Below are positions 1-6,153 of a stretch of DNA of 10,112 bases, piece after piece. Under the pieces are notes generated by a model. It was not told the origin of the DNA and did not search any database. It worked only from the letters and a program-made list of their open reading frames with translations. How positions within the stretch are numbered: position 1 is the first letter of the stretch; every line of letters starts with the position of its first letter. Origin of the DNA: an uncultured Clostridia bacterium. Its GTDB lineage: Bacteria > Bacillota > Clostridia > Oscillospirales > Acutalibacteraceae. Made by a program: the position numbers and the translations under genes. The DNA is taken from NCBI GenBank assembly GCA_937919155.1, contig CALFPM010000098.1, forward strand, positions 1 to 10,112. The letters are read 5' to 3'.

Positions 1-384
1 ATATTTTGCGCGCACTTCTTTGAAGAAATCTTCAAAAGAAACACCGCCGGGTCTTGTTCTGTTTGTTGCATCAACCGCGATAATATCACAGCCGATTTCA
101 ACCAGAGCGTCAACCTCTTTCATTGTGGGGGTGATGTAAACATCACTGTCGGGATAAACCTCTTTGATAATGCCGATGATCGGAAGGTCAACTCTTTCCC
201 TGATAGCCAGAATGTCAACAACAGTATTTGCCCTTATGCCCACGGCACCGCCGAGAGCTGCGGCATAAGCCATTTTGCTCATTATGTAGCTGTCATACAA
301 TGGCTCTGTTGACAGGGCTTGGCAGGAAACAATGAGTCCGCCTTTGATCTGTTCCAGAATTTGTGTGTTGTTTTTTGTCTTCAT
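1..384 (-). CDS. nanE: N-acetylmannosamine-6-phosphate 2-epimerase, N-terminal part (cut by window edge)
   Basis: NanE interconverts N-acetylmannosamine-6-phosphate and N-acetylglucosamine-6-phosphate in the cytoplasmic sialic acid degradation pathway. My translation of the minus strand gives 128 codons without a stop, starting at ATG 384-382 and running off the left edge. Family signatures appear in order: GGLIVSCQAL (residues 15-24), a MSKMAYAAALGGAVGIRAN stretch (35-53), LPIIGIIK (67-74) with the expected catalytic lysine at 74, ITPT (84-87), and DIIAVDAT (100-107) with an aspartate at 105. The full family length is about 220-235 residues, so roughly the C-terminal 45% lies outside. The start is chosen because conserved sequence begins only 14 residues after it. 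No ribosome binding site precedes this ATG, and the best promoter would start transcription right at it. The recognition is firm; the exact start is less so. Confidence 0.93.
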   Translation of the reverse strand, partial: MKTKNNTQILEQIKGGLIVSCQALSTEPLYDSYIMSKMAYAAALGGAVGIRANTVVDILAIRERVDLPIIGIIKEVYPDSDVYITPTMKEVDALVEIGCDIIAVDATNRTRPGGVSFEDFFKEVRAKY

Positions 385-391
385 GTTTTGA

Positions 392-420
392 ATTATATCA
401 TATGAATTCTCATAATTCAA
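392..420 (-). promoter_or_regulatory. Promoter of nanE, near-consensus, giving an almost leaderless transcript
   Basis: On the minus strand, TTGAAT (positions 420-415) and TATAAT (397-392) are separated by exactly 17 bases, a very good sigma-A type promoter. The predicted transcription start, about 7 bases after the -10 box, falls at about 385, directly before the nanE ATG at 384. Seen in sequence; activity is inferred. Confidence 0.65.
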
Positions 421-429
421 CCAAAATCA

Positions 430-456
430 AAAAACTCTTGTAACTTGCGAGTTTTT
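430..456. repeat. Inverted repeat between the divergent nanE and plsC promoters
   Basis: AAAAACTC (430-437) and GAGTTTTT (449-456) form perfect 8-base inverted arms around an 11-base centre. The element overlaps the -35 box of the rightward promoter and lies just upstream of the nanE -35 box. It could be an operator for a dimeric regulator. A chance A/T-rich repeat is equally possible. Confidence 0.3.
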
Positions 457-466
457 GTGATAATAT
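438..466 (+). promoter_or_regulatory. Promoter of the first plsC-like gene
   Basis: TTGTAA (438-443) and TAATAT (461-466) are 17 bases apart, and the -10 box is preceded by TGA, an extended -10 TGn element. Transcription would start near 473, leaving a leader of about 39 bases that holds GGAGG (496-500) before ATG 512. Confidence 0.55.
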
Positions 467-511
467 ATGCTTATATTTTCTATATCGTAAAATTCGGAGG
501 ATTATATTTTT

Positions 512-1102
512 ATGAGAGAGCCGAGAACATATAAAGTCATGAGAGGAACACTGAATTTTCTCTTCAGAGTTTTGTTCAGACCTGAAATTGAGGGAGAAGA
601 GAACATTCCCTCAGACGGCAGAGTAGTAATCGCAGGCAATCATACTCATTTTATGGATTGCATCACAGTTGCCGCTTCAACCAAGAGATGTGTTCATTTT
701 CTTGCAAAATCAGAGCTTATGGAGCCGCCTCTCAAATTCTTTTTTGCTCCTTTCGGAATTATTCCTGTTCACCGCGAAACAAAGGACAGAGCTGCTCTTG
801 ACAGCGCAATTGAGGTTCTCAAAGACGACAAAGTAATCGGAATCTTTCCCGAAGGCAAGGTTAATAACGAAACAGGCACCGTTCTGCCTCTCAAATTCGG
901 CGCGGTAAAGATGGCAAGTGTAACCGAGTCAAGAATCGTACCTTTCGTTATTTCTGGCAAATATAAAATGTTCAGAAAAAATATAAAAATCAAATTTTAT
1001 GAGCCTGTCACAATCGGAGAAAATCTTGAAGAAGCAAACAATATGCTTTGGAATATCATTAATGACGGACTCCAGAGTGAAATGAAACGCTTTGAGAAAT
1101 AA
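512..1102 (+). CDS. 1-acyl-sn-glycerol-3-phosphate acyltransferase-like protein (PlsC family), paralogue 1
   Basis: This 196-residue protein has the PlsC/LPLAT acyltransferase motifs. Motif I is NHTHFMD with catalytic H44 and D49 (HX4D). Motif II is GIIPVHRE (82-89), motif III is FPEG (112-115) and motif IV is IVPF (142-145). The family moves an acyl chain from acyl-ACP or acyl-CoA to lysophosphatidic acid at the inner membrane face, making phosphatidic acid. The usual FPEGTR reads FPEGKV here, so the residue after FPEG that normally helps bind phosphate is changed. No clear transmembrane segment is visible, so peripheral membrane attachment is likely. GGAGG at 496-500 supports the ATG at 512. 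By my hand alignment it is about 56% identical to the protein at 2018-2614 without gaps over 190 residues, indicating a local duplication. The exact acyl acceptor is not known. Confidence 0.88.
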   Translation: MREPRTYKVMRGTLNFLFRVLFRPEIEGEENIPSDGRVVIAGNHTHFMDCITVAASTKRCVHFLAKSELMEPPLKFFFAPFGIIPVHRETKDRAALDSAIEVLKDDKVIGIFPEGKVNNETGTVLPLKFGAVKMASVTESRIVPFVISGKYKMFRKNIKIKFYEPVTIGENLEEANNMLWNIINDGLQSEMKRFEK

Positions 1103-1156
1103 TGTTTACAAATTGTTCATAAATTCAATGTCACATTTCGACATATTACGGTGTTT

Positions 1157-1162
1157 TATAAT
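1157..1162 (+). promoter_or_regulatory. Candidate -10 box upstream of the ECF sigma gene
   Basis: A perfect TATAAT lies 37 bases before the GTG start at 1200. No good sigma-A -35 element sits 16-18 bases upstream, so the promoter may be weak, activator-dependent or not real. A short inverted repeat, ATGTC (1128-1132) and GACAT (1140-1144), overlaps the region where the -35 box would be. Confidence 0.35.
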
Positions 1163-1199
1163 ATAGAAAGGTTTTTGCCTTTTGAAAGGAGTGTTACTA

Positions 1200-1700
1200 G
1201 TGTGTGCGGTAACTCCTCAGTATAACGATGAATTGCGGCATATTGAATATGCCGTTGAAAAATACAGTCAGATGCTTTTCCGTATTTGCTACAGTATACT
1301 CTGCAACAAGCATGATGCGGAAGATGCATTGCAGGAAACTTTCTTGAAATATATGACAAAGGCGCCTCTTTTCAAGGATGATGATCACGAAAAGGCGTGG
1401 CTCATTAAGGTGGCATCAAATATCAGCAAGAATATGTGCCGCTTCAACAGCCGCCATGCAACAGTCAATCTTAACGAATTGCATGAAATCGGAATCTGTG
1501 ATGATGACAGAGATATCTTTGAGCTTATAATGCGTTTGCCGAGTAAATATAAAATAGTTCTCGATCTTTATTATATCGAAGGTTATAAGGCAAACGAGAT
1601 TGCACATATAACAAAAACCTCACCTGTAACGGTCAGAAAACGTCTTCAATACGGGCGTAAAATGTTGAAATCAGAGTTAGAAAGGGATGATTTGCAGTGA
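1200..1700 (+). CDS. RNA polymerase sigma-70 family ECF sigma factor
   Basis: From GTG 1200 the protein has 166 residues, normal for an ECF sigma factor. Region 2 spans about residues 20-85: the YSQMLFRICYSILCNKHDAE stretch, then DALQETFLKYM, then the KAWLIKVASNISKN helix, which bind core RNA polymerase and the -10 element. Region 4 spans about 110-160: LPSKYKIVLDLYYIEGYKANE, then the helix-turn-helix IAHITKTSPVTVRKRLQYGRK, which binds the -35 element. An earlier in-frame TTG at 1182 is rejected because the ribosome binding site AAAGGAG (1185-1191) lies 8 bases before GTG 1200. The stop overlaps the start of the next small gene (GTGA at 1697-1700), the usual coupling of a sigma factor with its regulator. 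The stimulus and regulon cannot be read from the sequence. Confidence 0.9.
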   Translation: MCAVTPQYNDELRHIEYAVEKYSQMLFRICYSILCNKHDAEDALQETFLKYMTKAPLFKDDDHEKAWLIKVASNISKNMCRFNSRHATVNLNELHEIGICDDDRDIFELIMRLPSKYKIVLDLYYIEGYKANEIAHITKTSPVTVRKRLQYGRKMLKSELERDDLQ

Positions 1701-1876
1701 AATTCAACAATTACCGCGATGAATATATCCGCGTTATGAAAAGTGTTGATGTTGACGAGTCGATAAAACAACAAATCATCAGAAACTGTGCCCGATACAG
1801 CACATTGTCCAAGATCAAAGCGGGCAAATTCAAGATTACTGCGGTTAAAAAAGACGGGGTTTATGAGGAAATCTAA
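1697..1876 (+). CDS. Small anti-sigma-like protein of 59 residues, no membrane segment
   Basis: A GTG at 1697 overlaps the sigma stop by four bases (GTGA) and opens a 59-codon frame ending at TAA 1874-1876. It begins MKFNNYRDEYIRVMKSVDVD and continues with a basic helix (ESIKQQIIRNCARYSTLSKI, residues 21-40) and a lysine-rich tail ending GVYEEI. Position, coupling and the helical N-terminus match the cytoplasmic sigma-binding end of anti-sigma factors encoded after ECF genes in clostridia. Those usually continue into a transmembrane helix and an extracytoplasmic domain, which are absent here, and no such coding follows the stop. It may be a natural short soluble anti-sigma or co-regulator, or a truncated remnant. 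The gene assignment is good on context; the function is inferred. Confidence 0.65.
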   Translation: MKFNNYRDEYIRVMKSVDVDESIKQQIIRNCARYSTLSKIKAGKFKITAVKKDGVYEEI

Positions 1877-1898
1877 CTGAATAAATTATCGTTGCGGC

Positions 1899-1924
1899 GA
1901 GGCGATATTGCTTCGCCCTCTTTT
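1899..1924 (+). terminator. Probable intrinsic terminator of the sigma/anti-sigma unit
   Basis: GAGGCGA (1899-1905) pairs with TCGCCCTC (1913-1920) with one bulged C and a 7-base loop, followed by TTTT. The stem is G+C-rich but imperfect and the U-tract is short, so termination may be partial. Confidence 0.5.
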
Positions 1925-1933
1925 CTGTATGGA

Positions 1934-1958
1934 GGGCTTGATGTCAAAAATCAAGTCC
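1934..1958 (+). other. Second hairpin in the leader of the downstream operon
   Basis: GGGCTTGAT (1934-1942) and ATCAAGTCC (1950-1958) form a 9-base-pair stem with one G-U pair and a 7-base loop. No U-tract follows directly. It lies 59 bases upstream of the plsC paralogue 2 start and could be a leader structure or a read-through control. I found no convincing sigma-A promoter between 1877 and 2017; a TATATT at 1985-1990 lacks a matching -35 box. Confidence 0.35.
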
Positions 1959-2017
1959 TGAATTTGTGTATTTTTACCAATTGATATATTTAGTAAACAA
2001 AAACGGAGGACAAAAGA

Positions 2018-2614
2018 ATGAAGGAACCCCTTTTCTATCGGGCTGTCAGAGGACCTCTTGCAGGCGGATTTAAAGCAATTTACAAGCCGTCTGTGACAGG
2101 GAAGGAGAACATACCCGAAAACGGCAGGGTAATTCTTGCAGGCAACCATACCAATTATTTTGATTGTCTGCTTGAAGCTTGCGAAACCAAGCGTTGTGTG
2201 CATTACCTTGCGAAAGATGAGCTGATGAAAGGACCGCTGAAGTACATTTTCAAAGGTTTGGGAATCATTCCCGTTAACCGAAGACAAAAGGACAAAGCAG
2301 CTCTTGAAACGGCAGAAGCGATGCTCAGAGATGAAAAACTTATCGGCATTTTCCCTGAAGGCACAATCAACAGAACGGACGATATTATTATGCCGTTTAA
2401 GTTCGGTGCCGTCAAAATGGCTAGGGACACGGACACTCCCATTGTTCCTTTTGTTATCAGCGGCAAATACAAGCCTTTCAAAAAAAGTGTAAAAATCCGC
2501 TTTTTTGAGCCTGTGACAGCAGGCGAAGATCTTGAAGAAGCAAACAACAGACTTATGAATATCGTTGCAACAGAGATTGCAAAAGAAAAAGGAGAAAGAG
2601 ATGAAAAGAACTGA
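2018..2614 (+). CDS. 1-acyl-sn-glycerol-3-phosphate acyltransferase-like protein (PlsC family), paralogue 2
   Basis: This 198-residue PlsC/LPLAT protein carries catalytic H44 and D49 in NHTNYFD, GIIPVNRR (82-89), FPEGTI (112-117) and IVPF (142-145). It is the first gene of the apparent four-gene operon ending at 7446. GGAGG at 2005-2009 lies 8 bases before ATG 2018. It is closely related to the protein at 512-1102, co-linear without gaps through about residue 190, with differences concentrated at the N-terminus (residues 1-30) and C-terminus. Unlike paralogue 1 it keeps threonine after FPEG. The expected role is acylation of lysophosphatidic acid or a related lysolipid at the membrane. A true specificity call is not possible from sequence alone. 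Confidence 0.88.
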   Translation: MKEPLFYRAVRGPLAGGFKAIYKPSVTGKENIPENGRVILAGNHTNYFDCLLEACETKRCVHYLAKDELMKGPLKYIFKGLGIIPVNRRQKDKAALETAEAMLRDEKLIGIFPEGTINRTDDIIMPFKFGAVKMARDTDTPIVPFVISGKYKPFKKSVKIRFFEPVTAGEDLEEANNRLMNIVATEIAKEKGERDEKN

Positions 2615-3221
2615 AAAAAAGCCCGAAGACAGAGAGTTCGGATATAAGTTTTTAACACCCTTTATGCGCCCTCTTTTTAAGTTTTTTTATTCTCCGAAAA
2701 TTATCGGCGCAGAAAAAATTCCCAGCGATTCAGCTGTAGTAATTGCAGGCAATCATAAGCATGTTTATGACCAGTGCCTCACAATTATGGCAACCAAAAG
2801 AGTTATTCATTATATGGCAAAGAAGGAATATTTTGAGGGGATACTTGCTCCATTTTTCAGAGCGGTAGGATGTATTCCCGTTGACCGTTCAAGACGCGAC
2901 TTCTCAAGTGCCATGTCTGCTATGAGAGTGCTTAAAGACGGCGGGGCAATCGGTATTTTCCCCGAAGGTACCCGAAATAAGACGGATGATTTTCTTCTCC
3001 GATTCAAGACGGGTGCGGTTTCAATGGCAAAAAAATCCGATGCATACATAGTTCCTTTCGGTCTGACGGGTGACTACAAATTCCGCAGCAAAAATCTTAC
3101 TGTGCGCTACGGCGAGCCTTTTAAAGTTGACAATATGACGGTTGAAGAAGCAAACGCAAAGCTTTATCACGAGGTTGAGCGTCTTATGCGCGAAAATCTT
3201 GACGAAGAAAAAACAGCGTAA
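2601..3221 (+). CDS. 1-acyl-sn-glycerol-3-phosphate acyltransferase-like protein (PlsC family), paralogue 3
   Basis: From ATG 2601 the product has 206 residues with all PlsC motifs: catalytic H52 and D57 in NHKHVYD, CIPVDRSRRD (91-100), FPEGTRNK (120-127, the most canonical of the three), and IVPF followed by GLTGDYK. The start is set by AAAGGAGA (2588-2595) inside the end of the preceding gene; a TTG 12 codons earlier has no such support. The gene overlaps paralogue 2 by 14 bases, so translation is probably coupled. It is clearly more distant from paralogues 1 and 2 than they are from each other. It may be the housekeeping LPA acyltransferase of the cluster, with the others having narrower acceptors, but this is a guess. 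The next start lies 17 bases after its stop. Confidence 0.88.
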   Translation: MKRTEKKPEDREFGYKFLTPFMRPLFKFFYSPKIIGAEKIPSDSAVVIAGNHKHVYDQCLTIMATKRVIHYMAKKEYFEGILAPFFRAVGCIPVDRSRRDFSSAMSAMRVLKDGGAIGIFPEGTRNKTDDFLLRFKTGAVSMAKKSDAYIVPFGLTGDYKFRSKNLTVRYGEPFKVDNMTVEEANAKLYHEVERLMRENLDEEKTA

Positions 3222-3237
3222 TTTTTGGGAGATAAAA

Positions 3238-6141
3238 ATGAGAATAGGTATGGATGTCGGTTCAACAACGCTCAAGTGTGTTGCAATCGATGATGAAAAT
3301 AATATAGTTTACAAAGCATATGAGCGTCATTATTCCAAAATTGCGGAAAAAAGCTCTAAAATGCTTTCACAGATAATCGAAGAAAATCCGCAGTTCAAGA
3401 AAGCAAGCCTTACGGTTTCGGGTTCGGCAGGTATGGGGTTTGCCAATGCTCTTGGTCTTGACTTCATTCAGGAAGTTTATGCCTCAAGAGTCAGCGTTTC
3501 AAGACTTCTGCCCGGCACGGATGCTGTTATTGAGCTCGGCGGCGAGGATGCAAAAATCCTCTTTTTCACAAACGGCGTGGAAGTTCGTATGAACGGCTCC
3601 TGCGCGGGCGGTACAGGTGCGTTCATTGACCAGATGGCATCGCTTCTCGGCGTTGAGCCTCTTGAAATGAACACTCTTGCTGAAAGCCACGAAAAGATTT
3701 ATTCAATCGCATCCAGATGCGGCGTTTTTGCAAAGTCGGATATTCAGCCTCTGCTTAATCAGGGCGCAAGAAAGAATGATGTTGCAGCCAGCATTTTCAC
3801 TGCAGTTGTGAATCAGACTGTTTCGGGTCTTTCTCAGGGCAGAAAGATTGAAGGTAATGTTGTTTATCTCGGCGGTCCTCTTTATTTCCTTTCAGAACTC
3901 AGAAAGGCATTTGACGAAGGTCTCGGAGTGAAGGGTGTATGCCCCGAAAACGGACTTTATTTTGTTGCTCTCGGTGCGGCATATTCTGCAAACGGTGAAG
4001 AACTTGATATGGTTGAAGTAACCGAGAAAATCAAGAATGCAAAGGAAAGCGGAGAATATCTGGGCGCAAAACCTCTTTTCACAAGTGAGGAGGAATACAA
4101 AGAATTTTCCGAAAGACATGCCAAAAATTCTGTTGAGGAAAACTATCCCGTTTCAAGCGGTGAAAAAGTATACATAGGCATTGATGCAGGTTCAACTACC
4201 GTTAAGGGAGCTGTCATTAACAAGGACGGCAGAATTGTTATGAGCCGCTATATGTCAAATAACGGCGACCCCGTTTCTCTTATCAAAGATTTTATCACAG
4301 ATTTTTATGCGAAATTCCCTGATGCGGTTGTGGCTTCAAGTGCAGTTACGGGTTACGGTGAAGATATCATCAAAAATGCATTCGGCATTGATATCGGTCT
4401 TGTTGAAACCGTTGCTCATTTCACCGCCGCAAAGAAATTCAAGCCTGATGTTGATTTCATCATCGATATCGGCGGTCAGGACATCAAGTGTTTCAAAATC
4501 AGAAACAACGCGATTGATAATATTTTCCTCAATGAAGCTTGCTCATCAGGCTGCGGTTCATTCCTTCAGACATTTGCGGCTGCTTGGGGATATGATATCG
4601 ATAAATTCTCAAAGCTGGGCATATATGCCGATAAACCCGTTGACCTCGGTTCACGCTGCACGGTATTTATGAATTCATCCGTAAAGCAGGCGCAGAAAGA
4701 CGGCGCATCCATTGAGAATATCTCGGCAGGTCTTTCAATCAGTGTTGTTAAGAATGCTATTTATAAAGTTATCCGTGCTGCAAGTGCAGATGAACTCGGC
4801 AAGAACATTGTTGTTCAGGGCGGTACATTCCTTAATGATGCAGTTCTTCGTGCATTTGAGCAGGAAATCGGCAGAAATGTTGTGAGACCCACCATTTCAG
4901 GTCTTATGGGTGCTTACGGCGCGGCACTTTATTCAATGGAAAGAGCTCCCGAGAAGAGCACTATCATCACTCCCGATGAACTTGAAAAATTTGAACATAA
5001 AGTTAAAGCAGTAACCTGCGGTAAGTGCAGCAACAATTGCCGTCTTACTGTGAACACATTCTCAAACGGCAGAAGCTTTATCGGCGGAAACCGTTGCAGC
5101 AAGCCCATTGCAAGGTCGAATGCAATCAAGGGCGAGAATATGTTCGACTATAAGCGCGAGCTTCTCTCAAAATATCAGCCTGTAAAAGGAACAAAGCCTG
5201 TTATCGGACTTCCTATGGGACTCAATATGTTTGAGCTTCTTCCTTTCTGGCACACATTCTTTACCGAACTCGGCTTCGGCATTGCACTTTCCGAGAAATC
5301 ATCCAGAGAGCTTTATGTCAAGGGTCAGCACACAATTCCCTCGGATACTGTCTGCTATCCCGCAAAGCTTCTTCACGGTCATATTGAGTCGCTTATTGAG
5401 CAGGGAGTCAAGGATATTTTCTACCCCTGCATGTCGTATAACCTTGACGAAAATCTCGGTGATAATAATTATAACTGTCCCGTTGTTGCTTATTATCCTG
5501 AAGTTATCCGCTCAAATGTGAGTGAGCTTAAAAAGCTTAACTTTATGGCTGATTACGTTGGACTTCACAGACCCAAGGATTTCTCGAAGAAAATTTACGG
5601 AATTCTTTCCGCGAAATTTGACGGAATTGATCGCAAAGAAGTCAAGAAAGCGGCAGAGAAGGCATATGAGGAATACTACTCATTTATGAGAAAAATCCAT
5701 CTCAAGGGTATGGAATTCCTTGCAGATGCCAAAAAGAAGGATATGCCTGTGATTGTTCTTTGCGGCAGACCTTACCACCTTGATGAGGAAATCAACCACG
5801 GCATTGACAAACTTATCTGTGAGTGCGGAGCAACCGTTATCACAGAGGACAGCGTCAGCCCTCTTGTTGAAAAATTCCCCACAACTGTTCTCAATCAGTG
5901 GACATATCATTCCCGTCTTTATGCAGCGGCAAAATACGTTGCAAAGTCAAATGATAAGGACTTGAACATTGTTCAGCTTGTTTCATTCGGATGTGGTGTT
6001 GACGCTATTACCACCGATGAAATGAGAACAATTCTTGAGAAAGACGGTAAGATTTATACGCAGATCAAGATTGACGAAATTTCAAACCCCGGTGCGGTTA
6101 AAATCAGACTCAGAAGTCTCTTTGCCGCAACAGGCAGATAA
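3238..6141 (+). CDS. Tandem ASKHA activase fused to an HgdB/DUF2229-like domain (2-hydroxyacyl-CoA dehydratase activase family)
   Basis: A 967-residue cytoplasmic protein. ASKHA domain 1 (about 1-280) starts GMDVGSTTLK and has C122 (GSCAGGTG) and C161 (SRCGVFAKSD). Domain 2 (about 311-575) starts GIDAGSTTVK and has C435 (NEACSSGCGS) and C474 (SRCTVFMNSS). In HgdC-type activases each subunit gives two such cysteines to a [4Fe-4S] cluster bridging a homodimer, and ATP hydrolysis pushes out low-potential electrons. Here one chain holds both halves. A CxxCx3C...C motif follows (C594, C597, C601, C620). Then comes an HgdB-like region (about 650-967) with conserved C706 (DTVCYPAK), C731 (FYPCMS) and C919 (FGCGVD). 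GGGAG at 3227-3231 sets the ATG at 3238; an upstream TTG (3142) would overlap plsC by 80 bases. Relatives are often about 1,400 residues and include the portion encoded next door. The reductase role is well supported by family; the substrate is unknown. Confidence 0.9.
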   Translation: MRIGMDVGSTTLKCVAIDDENNIVYKAYERHYSKIAEKSSKMLSQIIEENPQFKKASLTVSGSAGMGFANALGLDFIQEVYASRVSVSRLLPGTDAVIELGGEDAKILFFTNGVEVRMNGSCAGGTGAFIDQMASLLGVEPLEMNTLAESHEKIYSIASRCGVFAKSDIQPLLNQGARKNDVAASIFTAVVNQTVSGLSQGRKIEGNVVYLGGPLYFLSELRKAFDEGLGVKGVCPENGLYFVALGAAYSANGEELDMVEVTEKIKNAKESGEYLGAKPLFTSEEEYKEFSERHAKNSVEENYPVSSGEKVYIGIDAGSTTVKGAVINKDGRIVMSRYMSNNGDPVSLIKDFITDFYAKFPDAVVASSAVTGYGEDIIKNAFGIDIGLVETVAHFTAAKKFKPDVDFIIDIGGQDIKCFKIRNNAIDNIFLNEACSSGCGSFLQTFAAAWGYDIDKFSKLGIYADKPVDLGSRCTVFMNSSVKQAQKDGASIENISAGLSISVVKNAIYKVIRAASADELGKNIVVQGGTFLNDAVLRAFEQEIGRNVVRPTISGLMGAYGAALYSMERAPEKSTIITPDELEKFEHKVKAVTCGKCSNNCRLTVNTFSNGRSFIGGNRCSKPIARSNAIKGENMFDYKRELLSKYQPVKGTKPVIGLPMGLNMFELLPFWHTFFTELGFGIALSEKSSRELYVKGQHTIPSDTVCYPAKLLHGHIESLIEQGVKDIFYPCMSYNLDENLGDNNYNCPVVAYYPEVIRSNVSELKKLNFMADYVGLHRPKDFSKKIYGILSAKFDGIDRKEVKKAAEKAYEEYYSFMRKIHLKGMEFLADAKKKDMPVIVLCGRPYHLDEEINHGIDKLICECGATVITEDSVSPLVEKFPTTVLNQWTYHSRLYAAAKYVAKSNDKDLNIVQLVSFGCGVDAITTDEMRTILEKDGKIYTQIKIDEISNPGAVKIRLRSLFAATGR

Positions 6142-6148
6142 GGAGGTG
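6141..6148 (+). promoter_or_regulatory. Very strong ribosome binding site of the 430-residue partner gene
   Basis: AGGAGGTG is an uninterrupted match to the anti-Shine-Dalgarno sequence, 5 bases before ATG 6154 and starting on the last base of the upstream stop codon. It fixes the start and predicts high, possibly reinitiating, translation of the second subunit. Confidence 0.8.
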
Positions 6149-6153
6149 CAGGA

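Noticed and set aside
1182..1199. TTG at 1182 as the sigma factor start
   Set aside because: The Shine-Dalgarno AAAGGAG (1185-1191) lies inside this extension and is correctly spaced for GTG 1200.
2203..2658. Antisense open frame of 151 codons over plsC paralogue 2
   Set aside because: It lies wholly across two well-supported acyltransferase genes, shows no recognisable domain and has no ribosome site; it is a codon-bias shadow.
3142..3237. Longer N-terminus for the activase starting at a TTG inside plsC paralogue 3
   Set aside because: It would overlap the acyltransferase by 80 bases, lacks a ribosome site, and adds residues before the conserved MRIGMDVGSTT start of the ASKHA fold.
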